64,000 bases of DNA from Chrysomallon squamiferum (Eukaryota; Mollusca; Gastropoda; Neomphalida; Peltospiridae): the NCBI GenBank assembly GCA_012295275.1, contig CM022671.1, positions 35,336,183-35,400,182 on the forward strand, read 5' to 3'. Below are positions 1 to 13,570 of the stretch, piece by piece. The notes under the pieces were generated by a model. That model had not been told where the DNA came from and did not search any database. It saw only the letters and a program-made list of their open reading frames with translations. The position numbers and the translations under genes were made by a program. Positions within the stretch are counted from its first letter, which is position 1; every line of letters starts with the position of its first letter.

Positions 1-467
1 TTTTATATTTTCTGAATGTAACAACTTTATTTTAATTAATCATACAATTTTTACAAGATACAATATTTCAAAACTTATATTTAATATTTTCAAAACAATG
101 AAAATTAATATCTAAAATTATCGTTAAAATATATAGTTTATATATATATATATTTAAAAATCACTTTATGAATATTTTGTGGGAATGGGTCACATCTGAA
201 TTAGTTCTCAGCAGTGAATCATCAGCTACAAGTGTTAACAGATGGCTGGTAATAAAAACAAACATATGAGCTGATATTATAACAGTAATAAAAGTCTCTA
301 CAGAATGAACCAAGTTCTCATTCTGGAAAGTTAAATCACATCCGTATAGAGGAACTATGTACACACAGGTATATATATTTTAACATTTATTTTTTTCTTT
401 AAGTTATTTAAAAAAATGTATATAAATAATTAAAAAAAAAAAATATAAATAATTTTAAAAATATATG

Positions 468-624
468 TAATAATAATAATAATAATAATAATGATCTTAG
501 ATATATATATATATATATTGTGATACAGAATTATTTTCTGATTTTGTCATTTTTTTAAATTTATTTTATTTTATTTTGTTTTATTTTATTTTATTTTATT
601 TTATTTTATTTTATTTTATTTTTA
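468..624. repeat. AT-rich microsatellites: (TAA)n, (AT)n and (TTTTA)n
   Basis: A TAA tract at 468-492 is followed by a short AT tract near 500-518 and a pentanucleotide TTTTA tract at 559-624 with few interruptions. These are simple slippage repeats with no coding meaning. Confidence 0.9.
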
Positions 625-859
625 CATTTGGATTTTTTTTTCAATTTTTTTTTTCATACTGATTATGTCCATATTATCTCAAATAACATATACAAATAAT
701 AGTTGTCTATTAAATACTTATTAATACATAAAAGTTATTAACTGTGTAGATTGTTCCTATTTTCAAAATTCAGATAATTGTTAAATTTCAATATATACAT
801 TTTTAAAAACATTTTTAAATATATAGTTTACTGGCACTGCTTCATACCATTTCTTTTTT

Positions 860-1195
860 ATAAGCTGGTTTTGGAGCTTTGGGTAGAATGGAAAAATAGT
901 TGTGTAAGCACGTTAATGAGAACTGATCAACAGTCCTGTTATACTTCTTATAATATTGTTATTCTGTCTCGGAGCTTTGGATATAATGGAAAATAGTTGT
1001 GTGGGCACATTAATGAGAATTGATCAAATAACCTGTCATACTTCAGTCATGTTTCTGTAATCATGTAGTTACTGTGTGTCTTGGAGCTTTGGGTAGAATG
1101 GAAAATAGTAATATGAGCATATTAATGAGAATTGAACAACAGACATGTCATACTTCAGTCATGTTTCTATACAACATGTTACTCTGTGCAACTCT
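860..1195. repeat. Tandem repeat, about 100-112 bp unit, three copies
   Basis: The phrase GGAGCTTTGGGTAGAATGG, or a close variant, recurs at 873, 971 and 1083. Each time it is followed by GAAAATAGT, then a TTAATGAGAA(C/T)TGA(T/A)CAA block and a CATACTTC block. Spacing is 98 and then 112 bp. No similarity to a known element was recognised. Confidence 0.85.
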
Positions 1196-2282
1196 GTATT
1201 AAATTTAAAAAAAAAATAATAAAGTAAAAAAAATCCTAAAGTCATCTGTGTCAAACAAATTGTTATTTTATTGATCCAGATTAGAACAAAAAATCACAGC
1301 CACAAAGTGAAACATGCTGACACTAGGGAAAATCTATTGCTTGATAAATGCATGAAAAACGAAAAGGAAAATCAATTTCATAAAGTAAGAGATATTTAAA
1401 AAAACAAAACCACAAACACAAATCTTTAAAATAGAAAAAAAAAAGAAGAAAAAAAAAAAAAAAAAGAAAAAGCAAAACTGCAAGAACAAAAAGATAAAAA
1501 AGCGAAAAAAAAAAAAATGCCTCAAAACATAATTTGCCCAAACATAATTTTATGGCAAAAAAGAAAAAAAAATAAGAAAAAAGGAAATAAAAGAAAATGT
1601 CTGTTTGTAGAAATACTTGGAAAATAATTGAAGGAACCTTTTACAAGTCACACTCTGCTGAAACCAATTGAGTGTTTTAGCCTCTGTTTCTAATTTCCCT
1701 CTTTTTTCCTCACTCTCTGATAATTGCAATCAAAGCCTACACACTGACCTGCAGCCAGCAGATGCAACGAAGACAACAGCGTCGTGCACTGTTATGTCAG
1801 CCTCGACACACACACGTCTTAATGATGACAGTGAACATCTACGCTCACTCAGCACGATGTCACAGTCAGGCCGGTCAGTGTAGCTGCTGCCCGCCTCCAC
1901 GCTGCTGTTGTCAAGACTAATTGGACATGGGGAAAAATGGCTGTGAGCAAGTTTCTGTCTTTTTGTAATCACCACTGACACTGATCGGAGACATTTCTCT
2001 ATTTCATCTCACAGTGTGCAAAAGTGACAGAAAAAAAAAAAAATTGTTTACAGTGCTTTTGGGGTACTTAAGAATAATAATAATAAAAAAAATGTCACTT
2101 TTTTTTAATCATGTGTTAAAACAGTTTCAAAAAGAAGAAAAACAAATTAATGTCTTAGGGGAAATAAATGTTGCAGAAATCCTTGGGTTCGAGCAATGTG
2201 TTATATAACACTACATTTCAAACACCATCTGTAGTTAAATTGCTTACATATCTCATTTTTTTTCTTGTCTTTTTTCTTTGCC

Positions 2283-2286
<4 letters not shown>

Positions 2287-2320
<34 letters not shown>

Positions 2321-2321
2321 T

Positions 2322-2368
<47 letters not shown>

Positions 2369-2431
2369 CTCTCTTTCTATCTCTCTCTCACTGTCTCTCT
2401 CTGCTTGTCTGTTTGTCTGTCTGTCTGTCAG
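2287..2431. repeat. (TC)n / (TG)n / (TCTG)n compound microsatellite
   Basis: Two TC blocks are separated by a short TTCTTTC interruption and followed by a GT block and several CTGT units. Open frames across it (Ser-Leu repeats) are artefacts of the dinucleotide repeat. It is one of two long pyrimidine dinucleotide tracts on this strand; the other is at 55865. Confidence 0.9.
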
Positions 2432-5353
2432 TTTCTCCTCATATACTCAAAGGAAAGATCAACAGTCTACATCACACTACATTCCTAACACAAACTATAA
2501 ATCTATTTTAAAATTCTACTCTGTTCTAGTTTAGAACTTAAAATAACTGTAATTTTATTCTTATATTCTCGTCACATCTTCTTGTATTAATATTGTTTCT
2601 TATACCAGTCTATTCCAGCTTGTCTTTACCTCAATCAGTGGGAATGCTGTCTGTTAACACAGCTAATCTAATTTCCAATTTTCAATATTTCCTAATATGT
2701 CCTGATTGCATCAAAAACACAGCATCATTTGTACACTGACTTTGGACTGCTCTATTGATAGAACTTGCTGAAAAATTCCTCAAACCAGCTCAATTCTTAA
2801 ATGTGTTCCAGCCACAACAGAAAACTAATGAAGACGCTTGCATGACTGTCGGTGTATTGGGGAATGCTGTGTTGAAATATTTAATACGATTTCAAACCGA
2901 GAGTGTTTTTTTCAAGGTATTACTGTCAGGAGGTTTGCATGTCTGTGCTAAGCCTGGAGATCATACTTTCTGCTGTGTTGACATAGTGATCATTATCAAA
3001 CCAGTATTCCTCACTGAACCAGAGAGGCTCTTTCCAATATCTAATCACTGAAGAATCAGTATTGTTCACAGTATCATTTTTTTCTTCTTTTCCCATTCTA
3101 ACCTCTACCATTACTGTAGAATCAGTATTCCTTATTCTATTAGTTACACTTTTCCTTGTACCCTATGACTGCAGAATCAATATTCATTACTTTATCAGTT
3201 AGGCTTTTCACATTCTAGCCTCTACCCCATTACTTCAGAACCTTACATGTTTTCAAGACTTACGTGCATTTAAAAAATAATAATAATAATAACAATAAAA
3301 CAAAGATCTCTTGCAAATAAAATAATCTTTCAGAATGATGACAGTGGGTTTTCTCTTGCATATCATCTTTACACTAAAGTATATTTTACTTAACTGTTAA
3401 CATTAACACCTGTCAAGCTATTCAAATATTAATTAACATCTTCAGACAAGTTCGTTTTTTCTTTAAGCACCGAGATTAATAAAGTTCAAGTGTAGATTTA
3501 ATTCTCTTCAGCACATTAGGAAATTATCATCAGATTATTGAAATCATTTACTGGGACAGCCACTGCCATGCAGAAAACACCAGTCATTTCCAATCTAGCC
3601 AGCTTCCTGCCAGCGATTACAAGAAAGAAAAACAGAAAATTATTTCTAACTTGCTGAGATGAATTGCTGGCTCACTGAAAAGAAAGTGCTGGCAAAGTTC
3701 CTCCAAACCGAGCTGCTGGACAATGCAAGTTGAACAACAATTGACATAATGTGCTTATTGATATTTTCTCTCTCCCTCATTTGCTGGCAGTTATTTCTTG
3801 TTCTGTTTTGACATGAGAAAACTTATCAGTGCGTGATTGAGAACATTTGTGTTTGATTTACACAGAGTGGGTTTGTAAGTGAACACAAAATCTACCTGTA
3901 AAATGCTGCTAACAAATAACACATTACAATTCCTGGTAATTCTTTTATATGCTGCAAGGATGCTGATAAAAAAAAAAAAAAAATCAAATAAATGTTTTCA
4001 ACTAATTTTCTACTTTATTTTTTGCTGAAATGTAACCAATGGTGTGCCTGGGAATGCTGATAAAAGCTTAAATTGTCTTTTATATTTCTAAGCAAGATTT
4101 TTGTTTTGTTGTAGTTGGGTTTTTTTGTTTTTGCTTTTTTGTTGGATTTTTTTTCCATGATATATCAAAATTTGCTAATGAAAAGGTACAACAGTAACGT
4201 AAAGGTAATAAAAGCTGTTAATTTATTCAGTATTATTAAATAACTGTGATACCACACTGTACAGAAATATTAAACTCTGTGATAGACTGACAGATATCTC
4301 ACTGACTCACTTGTTTATCTTCATCATCAGTAAATAAATAATATCAAAGTTGTCAGCCTATCTAGCATTTTTAAAACTCTTTTCTACTTTTACGTAGTAT
4401 ATGAGAAAGAACTGAAAACAACCTCCATGATTTGTGTGTATTAATCATCTTGTCATATACTTTATTATCAACAAAGTTTGGGTTTGAATAACAAATGTAA
4501 ATATCAGTTGAAAGGTGTAAAATGCATTTAAACTATTTTTTAACATGACAATAATTAAATTTTATCTGAAATTTTGATTGTAGGTTTTACAAATGTTTAC
4601 TTCAGAGTCATACATAACAGTGTATCAGGACCTGTCACTCAAATTTGGTTCTTCATGTGAACTTAATTCACCGATTTTTACAGTTTGTACATCACAGTCA
4701 CTAATGGTAGAACACCCTGACCTGGGTGCTGTCTGTGTCTGTCTGTCAGTGTGTCCATTAGTCTGTCACTGTATCTGTCATTCATAATCTCCACTCTTAA
4801 CTCATTCCATGAGCCTTTCTCCCATTACAAGAGAAGTTATCAGGCCTGGATTGAATTTTGAGCAAATTTTACAAAGAAATCGCTGACAAGAATTTCCTGG
4901 TATTACAGGTCAAAAAAAAAAAAAAAATGACTGTATTTAATTAGCACATACTGGAATTAAAAAGAAAAAAAAAGAAATGTTTTCATTGCTTCAAGCTGGA
5001 TTTAAAACTATAAATTTATTTTCCAAATAGAATTACGGCAGAAGAGTAGTGGATTAATTGAGGTATTTCACTGCTTCGTAGAGACCGACACATACACTCA
5101 GTATTGCACATCCCCCCTTACACCGTGAGAAATGTGATGAGGTTAAATTTAATTTGTGTAAATCGCAGATACAGGGGATGTTTAGCAGAAAGCACTGTGT
5201 CGTGCTGCAGGGAAGAGACTGTTTCTAATCAACATCAAATGAATAGAAAATAGAAACGGATTACATCGTCTGAAGCAAGATTTAATACAAATTTACTCCT
5301 AAGCAGAACTGTGGTGTGAGACCTCAGAAAAGTTAACTGAAATGTATTACTCT

Positions 5354-5409
5354 GTGATAAATGTTTTACACCGTGATAAATGTTTTATATCATGATAAAT
5401 GTTTTATAA
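5354..5409. repeat. Minisatellite, 19-20 bp unit, three copies
   Basis: GTGATAAATGTTTTA repeats three times with small changes: TGTGATAAATG, CGTGATAAATG, CATGATAAATG. Confidence 0.8.
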
Positions 5410-5497
5410 AACTATTATAAACAACATTCCATGATACATGCTGTATTGTTATAAATAAATTTTCTAAGATAAATATGTGATTCATACAATGAAAAAA

Positions 5498-5600
5498 CAA
5501 TAATAAGAACAGCAATAACAGCAACAGCAACAGCAACAACAACAGCAACAGCAACAACAGTAACATTTTAGCAACAACAACATGGACAGCAGCAGCAATG
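5498..5600. repeat. (AACAGC)n / (CAA)n tract
   Basis: An interrupted run of CAA and CAG triplets is followed by scattered GCAGCAGCAATGACAA-type sequence. It is not in an open exon. Confidence 0.8.
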
Positions 5601-6305
5601 ACAATAACAGTAAAGATAACAATAATAATAAAATCTATTATGTTGCTTGTAAAAAAGTCAGAACAAACTGTGTGACTTTGTACTGCCAGGCTGGTATTGT
5701 ATAGTAGAAATACTGCATGGCTTGGTATGGATTATTCTAATTAATGTGGCTGGGACATGCCAGTAAAGGCAGATCACCTGAGACTGTTATCTGATGTTTG
5801 ACTAATTAATATCAACATCCTTACAGCTCTGTTAAAACAGACAGCATCTCAATTAACCAAAAGTGTCGTTCAATATGTAGCATTTAATATTAGAAGTATC
5901 GCAGTGTCTTTTCATGAGAAAGTGCGAGTTTGTGTGTGACCATGGCAGATATGTTTGAACATTTTAGAGTAGAGTAAACATGGAAGTAGAATAAAGTTAT
6001 GCATTTGTATAATTTTAACTTTTTTAAATCTAATTATATATTGGTTAAGTGGTGCTGTAATATGATCAGATCTTAAATTAGTCTCAAGCCAAATCAAAAA
6101 CTCATTTTGAAAGTTTAAGATGTTTTTTGAAATTATTTTTCCTGTTATCTTCTAACAGACTAATGGGTCAGAAAATCCAGACTTCACCAAATCTTCTAAA
6201 TTCTTTATCAGTCTGATGTGTTTTATGGCAGCTCAGTTCATTCCAATAATGCTTAAAATTTTTCTCAATCCAAACCTTTCTGAGAGCTTAGAGTGATGAC
6301 CATGA

Positions 6306-6349
6306 AGGATTGATCCAGTGACCCAGCAAACCTCCAGTGATCAGTTTAT
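6306..6349 (-). mobile_element. Fragment of a tRNA-related SINE-like repeat (3' head only)
   Basis: GGATTGATCCAGTGACCC, followed by CACCTC-like and GATCAGTTTA-like sequence, resembles the B-box-proximal part of a widespread molluscan SINE. In that family the + strand reads GGATCGATCC.GCGACCC...ACCTCAAG..AGCACT. The tRNA-like promoter would lie at the high-coordinate end, so the element is antisense to the gene. It is short and diverged, and the family is recalled from memory. Confidence 0.4.
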
Positions 6350-8138
6350 CAGGAATCTTCTACGAGAAACAGTGACAAACATCAGTGAAAACAGTCTCCA
6401 GAGAGCATGATTAGAACACAGCAGTGTAACATTCCTTACGTCAATATTTACAATTGATTTTGTCATAAATCCTCCTGTTTGATCAGTGAACAGATAAAAT
6501 TAGTTTGTGGACTTAGGTGTGACAGGGCTCTGACAGCTTTATCATGGGAGGGGATTATCAAAGTCTCTTGTATCTAGAGAAATGGATGAGGGAGAGGGGG
6601 AAAACTTTCTTGGGTTTTGGTCATGATGGTGGGGGATATGTATTTTTTTTTTTTTTTTTATTATTAATAATTAGTTGTTTGTTTTGTAACAAACACTTTA
6701 TTTTGCACTAAAGATAATCTACTGTTTGGATAATGGTTTTATTGACTCATATACTTTGTTAAAGAGGTTATTATTATTTTGATAACAAAGTAAGTTATTA
6801 GTTAATATCAAGAGATAATGATATATTGAACACACAGAAATGTGACAGTACTAAATTACACACAGTTCCTCGTACAGATTGGTTTATGTTTATGTTATTG
6901 ATTTCATTTATCTATTACTAATAGGTCAATTTTACTAATACAGTTTTGGCAAAATTACAGTTTTACTAAAAGTACAGTACCACTAAAAGTAGTTTCACTT
7001 AAAGTTCAGTTTTTGTGTAACTGCAGATTCACATTTAAATCTGTTTTACCGATAGATCAATTTAGCTAATGGTTGTTTTTTCTATATTTTTTTATTCTAA
7101 TTATACACTTTGGTCCTGAGATTTACACTTAATTCAGTTGATTTCCTGCAGAGAGCTTTATTTAATTAGTGTGCAGTAATTTCAGTTTGCTTAATGAATT
7201 ATTTCTTTTTCTTTCAAATTTTTTAACCTTTTTTAAAAACACTTTTTTCTCTCTCTCTCTTCTGTCTTTTTTAAAATACACCCAGCATAAAAAAAAAATA
7301 AAAAAATAAATAAAAAAAAAAATTCTCACTTTGGTGAATTTGTCTTTTCCTTTTTTTTTTTTTTTTTGGTAAATTAAATGGATTTCTTGGATTTTAGTGA
7401 CAGCATTTGAACCGAGGAAACAACTTTGATTCTAAAACTTGAAAAATCTCTCACAAATTTCACTAACAACAAAAAATTAAAATCTGAATGCAGAAACACA
7501 GCCAGCACTCCCTACAAAGGAAGTCAGAAAATTCTTTCCATCTTTAAAAAAAAAAAAAAATTTATAATTTAAAATCTTTACACATGTGAAGTTGTCAATA
7601 TTTGCAGGGTTGAAATAAATTCTCTGTTCAAGTCAGTTTATCAGTTCAAGGAGAATTATTTGTCATCTCTTCTCACTCAATTTGTGAATTAATCTTTCCT
7701 GGAGGAACCAGGTTTCCGACTTACACTCAAAGAAAGATTAAAGTTTGTGTGTGGTGTGAAAATTTGTCCAGCAGACTGACACTTACTTCTCTTCAACTGG
7801 GTCAGTGGATTTGGGAATTCAGTGGAAAATTCATCTGTTAGTAGTTTGGTGATTTCACATTTTTATTGTTAATACTTATTAATTGTTTATCATTGTCTTA
7901 ATTATTAATATTTATTATTATTATTATCATCATCATCAGAAACAAAATTAAAATATTTCAGAAATTTTGTAAACTTTGAATTTATCTTTCAGATCTTTGA
8001 CATTTTCTAAATTGTTTAGATTTCATGGTTTGGTTTATTACTGGTATTTTCTACAAATGAATGAATGAATGAATGAATTTGATAAATAAATCTGAGAGCG
8101 CTTGCTGAAATAGGAAACATCCCAAACAAAGCTATTAG

Positions 8139-8201
8139 AAGGATCGACTCAGTGACCCCTGACATCTCATGTAAACAGTTGACAGCTGAGTTAAGCCTGC
8201 T
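8139..8201 (-). mobile_element. Fragment of the same SINE-like repeat (tRNA-like head)
   Basis: AAGGATCGACTCAGTGACCC is followed by CATCTCA, then AACAGTTGACAGCTGAGTTAAG. The last block resembles the reverse complement of a tRNA A box (TTAGCTCAG.TGG). The order of blocks matches the head of the element seen more completely at 52474-52728, in the same antisense orientation. Confidence 0.45.
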
Positions 8202-8861
8202 GACACTGTGTGTAACTTACGACTACCCAAAACCATCACAACTGAGCTTAACACGAGTTTGATAGCGCAGATAACATTTTTAAATATTCCAAATTCTTCC
8301 AGCTCACTGCAATGCAAATCCCTGAAATATCGCTAACATTGCTGAAGTCGTGGAAATGGAAATTTCCTTCAACAAAAGACTGAGACGTCATCGCCATCAG
8401 AAAACTGAGAGATCCAGAGTGCTGAGTGTTGGGGAAATTAGCACTACATGGTTTATGTTTTTATCTTTTCTCTGATGTCGACAAAGATTGCTGTGTGTGG
8501 ATATTAAACATCAGCACTAAACACGTTTCTCATTACTTCTGAAATCACTGCATGTAGGGCTTGTTAATGTTTGTCTGTGTCCAGTTGTCATGGTCACTTG
8601 TGGTCAAGGCTGTGTCCACTGTGGCTTTCTAATTTAACAGTTGTAGTTAGTTTACATTAATATTTATATATGGTGTACATCAACAGTTTGTGCACTGTAG
8701 AATTGTGTTTGTGATATAAGTGATCATTGCAAGCCTGCTGTTTGATGTAAATATTTTATTGTTTATCTCAGAACATTTTCTGTCATCAAGTCTTGTGGCA
8801 AAAGTGATTAGTATACATCAGTTGTCATATGTAATGTTCTGACATGTCTTTAGTGTAATGT

Positions 8862-9455
8862 GACATGTCACATCTATTGTTGGGTGTCATATCTGCTGCT
8901 ATACATTATATCTATTGTTACATCTGCTGTTGTATGTCATATCTAGTGTTATATGTCATATCTACTGTTATATGTCATATCTAATGTTATGTGTCATATC
9001 TAGTGTTATATGTCATATCTATTGTTACATCTACTGTTGCATGTCATATCTAATGTTATATGTCATATCTAGTGTTATATGTCATATCTAGTGTTATATA
9101 TCATATCTAGTGTTATATGTCATATCTAGTGATATATGTCATATCTACTGTTATATGTCATATCTAGTGTTGTATGTCATATCTAGTGTTGTATGTCATA
9201 TCTAGTGTTGTATGTCATATCTAGTGTTATATGTCATATCTAATGTTGAGTCATATCTAATGTTACATGTCATACCTTCTGTTACATGACGTATCTGCTG
9301 TTATGTCAGATCATAGGAGAAGTATCACAGCTACTGTTAGGTGTGATATCTACTGTTACATGATATCTTCTGTTAATGACATATCTACTGTTACATGATA
9401 TCTTCTGTTAATGACATATCTACTGTTACATGTTATATCTACTGTTAGAGGTAAC
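8862..9455. repeat. Minisatellite, about 19 bp unit, roughly 30 copies
   Basis: The unit TGTTATATGTCATATCTAG repeats with A/G, A/C and single-base length variants. The core, about 8925-9245, is highly regular. Edges degrade into units such as CTACTGTTACATGATATCTT. No open frame or known protein is associated with it. Confidence 0.92.
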
Positions 9456-12155
9456 ATGTCAGGTGTCATTCTTACATACATTTCAACTCATGTTACAAAC
9501 AATCAGATCTGTGAGGTAAGCACTGGTCAGTCACTGGACACCACAGAAACATATTAATACTTACCTCTGTCAAGTCTCAAGAGTCCATGGTCAGTGTTTT
9601 GGTCACTATCAGTAACCAAGACAACAAAAGTTCTGTGATTTAAATACTGCTTGTTTTATTATATAATTAATACATTGACCAGTCATGAAAATAGTGTTCT
9701 GTCTGTGCTGAATGCTAGGGATGTAGTAAAGTTCATGTAACAGTTGTGTTAAATATTTGTCTCTTTATACTGAGTGTCCAGTAAGAAGACAATAGGTAAA
9801 ATACTTCTTCATTTGCTGTATAACTCATCACTGACCAAAGCTTAATATATGTGTTCTGAATGCTGTAGTAATAATAATAATAATGTCTCTGTGTTAAAAT
9901 CTTTAACAGTGGTTTGCAGTAAGAAAGAAGACAACAAGCAGTGATTTGAATACTTGTTATATAACATTGTCACTGATGTGTTATGTCTGTCACTTGCACT
10001 GTGTGGATACATGTCTGTGTGTGCGTTCTGTCACAATGTGACCAGACATCATGTTACTACTCTCTGTTAGACAGTTGAAGTAAAACAGAAGACAAATCAG
10101 AGATGTTTTATTGTGTAACACACCTTTGATGTCATATATAACAATGTATCACTGTGTTGAACAGAGAACCAACATGTTACATTTCTACATTGTTTCACTG
10201 TGTGGTTCTAATAATCAAACATTTATTAATGATTTTCTTTAGTTTCAAGTCGGAAAACGGTTTGCTCTGTCTCTGAGTTACCTCACTAATTTAATATACT
10301 TCCTTTGTGCGTCAGTTTGAATTGTCTGGCGCTGGAACTAATGTTTTTAATCTGGTACTTTCGTATATTGTTTTTCATCATTAATTTGATAAAAAAAGAA
10401 GAGAAAATCTGGATATTACATTTTCTTTCCTTCTGTTTAGTATCATTATTTGATCTATCATCTTTCACAATTAACAGAGAATTTTTTTTTTTTTTTTTAA
10501 ATTTTCAGTATTAAATTTTGAGTTATATGAAAATATTTTCATGTCAGGAATATTATTGCTACTGATATAAGTAGAAATGTCTTACCTGTATTTAAATCCT
10601 GACGACACCAGCAAGATTTTGGATTTTTCATGATTTTCTCTTTTCTCTTTTTTATTATTATTTTTTTCTCTCTCTCTCTCCTTGAATATTTCTGTTGTGT
10701 GCATGGAGTCAGAGATGTAAACACATCCATCTCTGTAGGAACCTGCTTGGCAGTTTTAAAAAGATGATCAATAAGTCTTTGTCCGTTGCTTTCCATTCAT
10801 CTGTCAGTCCAGTTTGATAATCTGCAGTCAGGTGAAGCAGTCAGAGAGACTCGGAGTTGTGGACTTTTCTTGGACTGAGTACCTGCCTTTCACTTTGATC
10901 CACATCATGCAGAGCTTTGAACCGGAGGCCACGCTGCTGAAGACGAGATGATGAATGTTTTAGCACCGACTCCTCCAGTGACGGTGACGATGATGATGCC
11001 GATGAGGTATTTACCGCCACACATTTCATCATCACGGCAGTATTGAATAAGTCATGTAATCGGACTGTTCTCACTCTGTTATTGATTTTCATCCTGATTT
11101 CACAGTTTAATTGCCAGTGACAACCCACTTGCTATCATTATCCAGTTTCCACTAACCAGGCAGGTGCAACGACATACACGGGAAATTGTTTTTGCAAAAG
11201 AGTTATAAATAATTCTGGTCATTCACGTGTCTCATCCTGGCCTCACGGAGACAGCACACACTGGATGACGTTGCTGGAGACAGGTCTCCTCTTACAAACA
11301 AACCCACAGACAGACAGACAGACAGACAGGGAAATTGCAGGATTAACGAGGAAACAGGATATACAAACAGACATTAGGATAAGCAAAGATATTCTCGGAT
11401 TTTCCAAGAACCAAAAAACTGTGTGTTGAGAAACCCAATAAACCCTTAAATAAATAGCAGGATATACTGAGAAGACAAGACAAACCTGGAAAATCCAAGA
11501 GGTATTAGGATACACCAGGATATACTACACATGATAATGTGAAGAATACCAGGATACTGCAAGGAGTAGGATACACAAACTTCTGAGGAAAAAAAAGTTA
11601 AAATTTTCATAAGGATTTTCTAAAAAGAACAAGAGAAGGATCGATCAAGTCAGAAAGTGTGATTGTGCTTTTTCCCCGAGTGGTGTATTGTTCTTTTATC
11701 TTCTTTCTTTTATTGTTTTTCTCTCACTGTCTCTCGTTTTTTTTCCCCCCATCATTTTTATTTTATTTCTTTTTATCCTCTCTCTTTCTCTACCATTTTT
11801 TTAATTCTTTTTTTATTTTGTTAAGTAAATGGCTATAATCACTAAAGGTGACACATTGTGAAGAACAGTTGATTAATGTTCATTAAAGAGGATCTGGGCT
11901 GTTTGCCGGTTCAAGCACACACTTACTTTCTGTCAGTGTGCGTCAATCAATGCATTGCCTCTTCTCTGTGTGTTTCTTTTACATGGACACTTGCAGAAAC
12001 AATGATGCGTCTAATGCAGGTAGGAGTTCTCTTTGGTTTCTGTCTCTAATCGAAACAGATTCAGAAATATTTTCTATTGATCCACGCAAAGAACAGCACT
12101 GTAGAAAACAAAAAACACCCAAAACAAACAGAGAAAACAAAAAACCACTGAGTAT

Positions 12156-12290
12156 TATAAAGTTATAAAAATACACGTGTGTGTATAATTGTCTGATTAA
12201 ATAAGTAAATGTAGAATAAAGTTATAAGATAAATATTTACGTTTTAAGTTAAATATTAAATGTAAGATAAAGTTATAAAATACACACACA
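12156..12290. repeat. Short degenerate repeat, three copies of ATAAAGTTATAA
   Basis: ATAAAGTTATAAAATACAC-like blocks recur at about 12156, 12217 and 12260, each with AT-rich filler such as TAAATGTA(G)ATAAAG. This is simple local duplication. Confidence 0.65.
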
Positions 12291-12621
12291 GGCAAAAAAA
12301 AAAAATAACATTAATTAAAGAATAACTATAATATACTTTTAATTGCTTCTAATTTTATACTTATAAAAATAAAAATAATAATAATAATAATAGCTTGCCA
12401 TATTACTATGATATGAAAAGAAAGAAAATCATTTATTTTACATTGAGGTATGACACAAAATACTATTGGGGGTTATTTGTTCATTGACTGTAGAATAAAT
12501 ACAAAGTTTTTTTGTTGTTGTTATAACATCACAGAGATTGATTATGTATAACATTGTGTTTTCTCAGTACTACAAAGTTTCAAAATACACAAATACATCA
12601 CATTAACTAGATATCAAAAAC

Positions 12622-12795
12622 CGTTGTAGTTTGTTCTTTAATTAATGGGTAAATATTTTTATATAGCAAAATTACACATATATATTACTTAATTATTACA
12701 AATGTATTAAATATAATTATTGTTTGTTCTTTAATTAATGGGTAAAGACTGGTGTTAGAAATAACAAATTCTGTTTGTTCGCTAATTGGTGAATA
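12622..12795. repeat. Degenerate repeat, TTTGTTCTTTAATTAATGGG, three copies
   Basis: The block TTTGTTC(T/G)(T/C)TAATTAATGGGTAAA occurs near 12628 and 12722, with a third weaker copy (TTTGTTCGCTAATTGGTGAA) near 12774. Spacing is uneven. Confidence 0.7.
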
Positions 12796-13309
12796 ATTCA
12801 AATAACAATTGTTTTTTTGTGTTTTTTTTTATTTTTTCACACAAATATTTACTCTTTCTATAAATTATATTTTACTGGATTCTCTGAATGATGATGATGA
12901 TGATGATGATGATGATAGAGCATATCCTGGATATTGTGAAAGTTGACATAAAATTATAAAATTACATTCAGAGGCTTGTTCTGCCATACAAATATTTTTA
13001 ACATCAACATTCATGAGATTTATCCCTGTTTAGCATTACTGTTCTGTTTAGAATTTAATTTTTTTGAAATCAGTGACTGTAAAAATACAGATAATGGTGT
13101 GGAGCAGAATGCTCTGATGTTACTGGTGGTGTTAGTAGCTTTTGATGTGGTCGTCTGACATTTTGAATTCAGTGGGAAATTAAATTATGTATCACTTAAA
13201 GTCAGTGCTTTTCCTGTATGATGTGTGGATGATGGTGAATTCAAAAACTAAATTGTCAGATTACAAAAGGCACTGGTTTGGAACTGGAAATGAATAATAA
13301 CAATAGTAG

Positions 13310-13570
13310 CTGTCGTGGTAGCAATAATGATGATAATGATGACAATGATGATGTTATTAATCATTATAATAATAATGATGATGATGATGATGATGATGTT
13401 AACAATTACAGAAATAATAGTAGTTGTTGTAACAGTGGTAGAAGCAGTAATTATAAAACCTCTTTACTAAAATAATAATGACGGTAACAAAATATTTAAT
13501 AATTCAATAACAACAACAACAGCATTTATAGCAACAACAACAACAGTAATGATGATGATAATGGTGAAAA
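13310..13570. repeat. GAT/AAT/CAA trinucleotide tracts
   Basis: Interrupted GAT and AAT triplets run through 13320-13400, with CAA/CAG triplets at 13500-13545. An Asn/Asp-rich open frame spans part of this (13278-13475), but its composition is fully explained by the repeats. Confidence 0.8.

Noticed and set aside
2755-3051. 98-codon frame starting ELAEKFLKPAQF
   Set aside because: A first glance suggested an exon, but it is not coiled coil, starts at a non-ATG codon and lacks paired splice sites in a compatible phase. I cannot assign it.
8341-8460. Short frame reading EVVEMEISFNKRLRRHRHQK and on
   Set aside because: It looks coding-like at first, but there is no convincing acceptor or donor and it is closed by stops on both sides. 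No transcript context.
11900-11930. GGTTCAAGC, a B-box-like word
   Set aside because: No A box at the expected distance and no cloverleaf can be drawn; insufficient for a tRNA or SINE.
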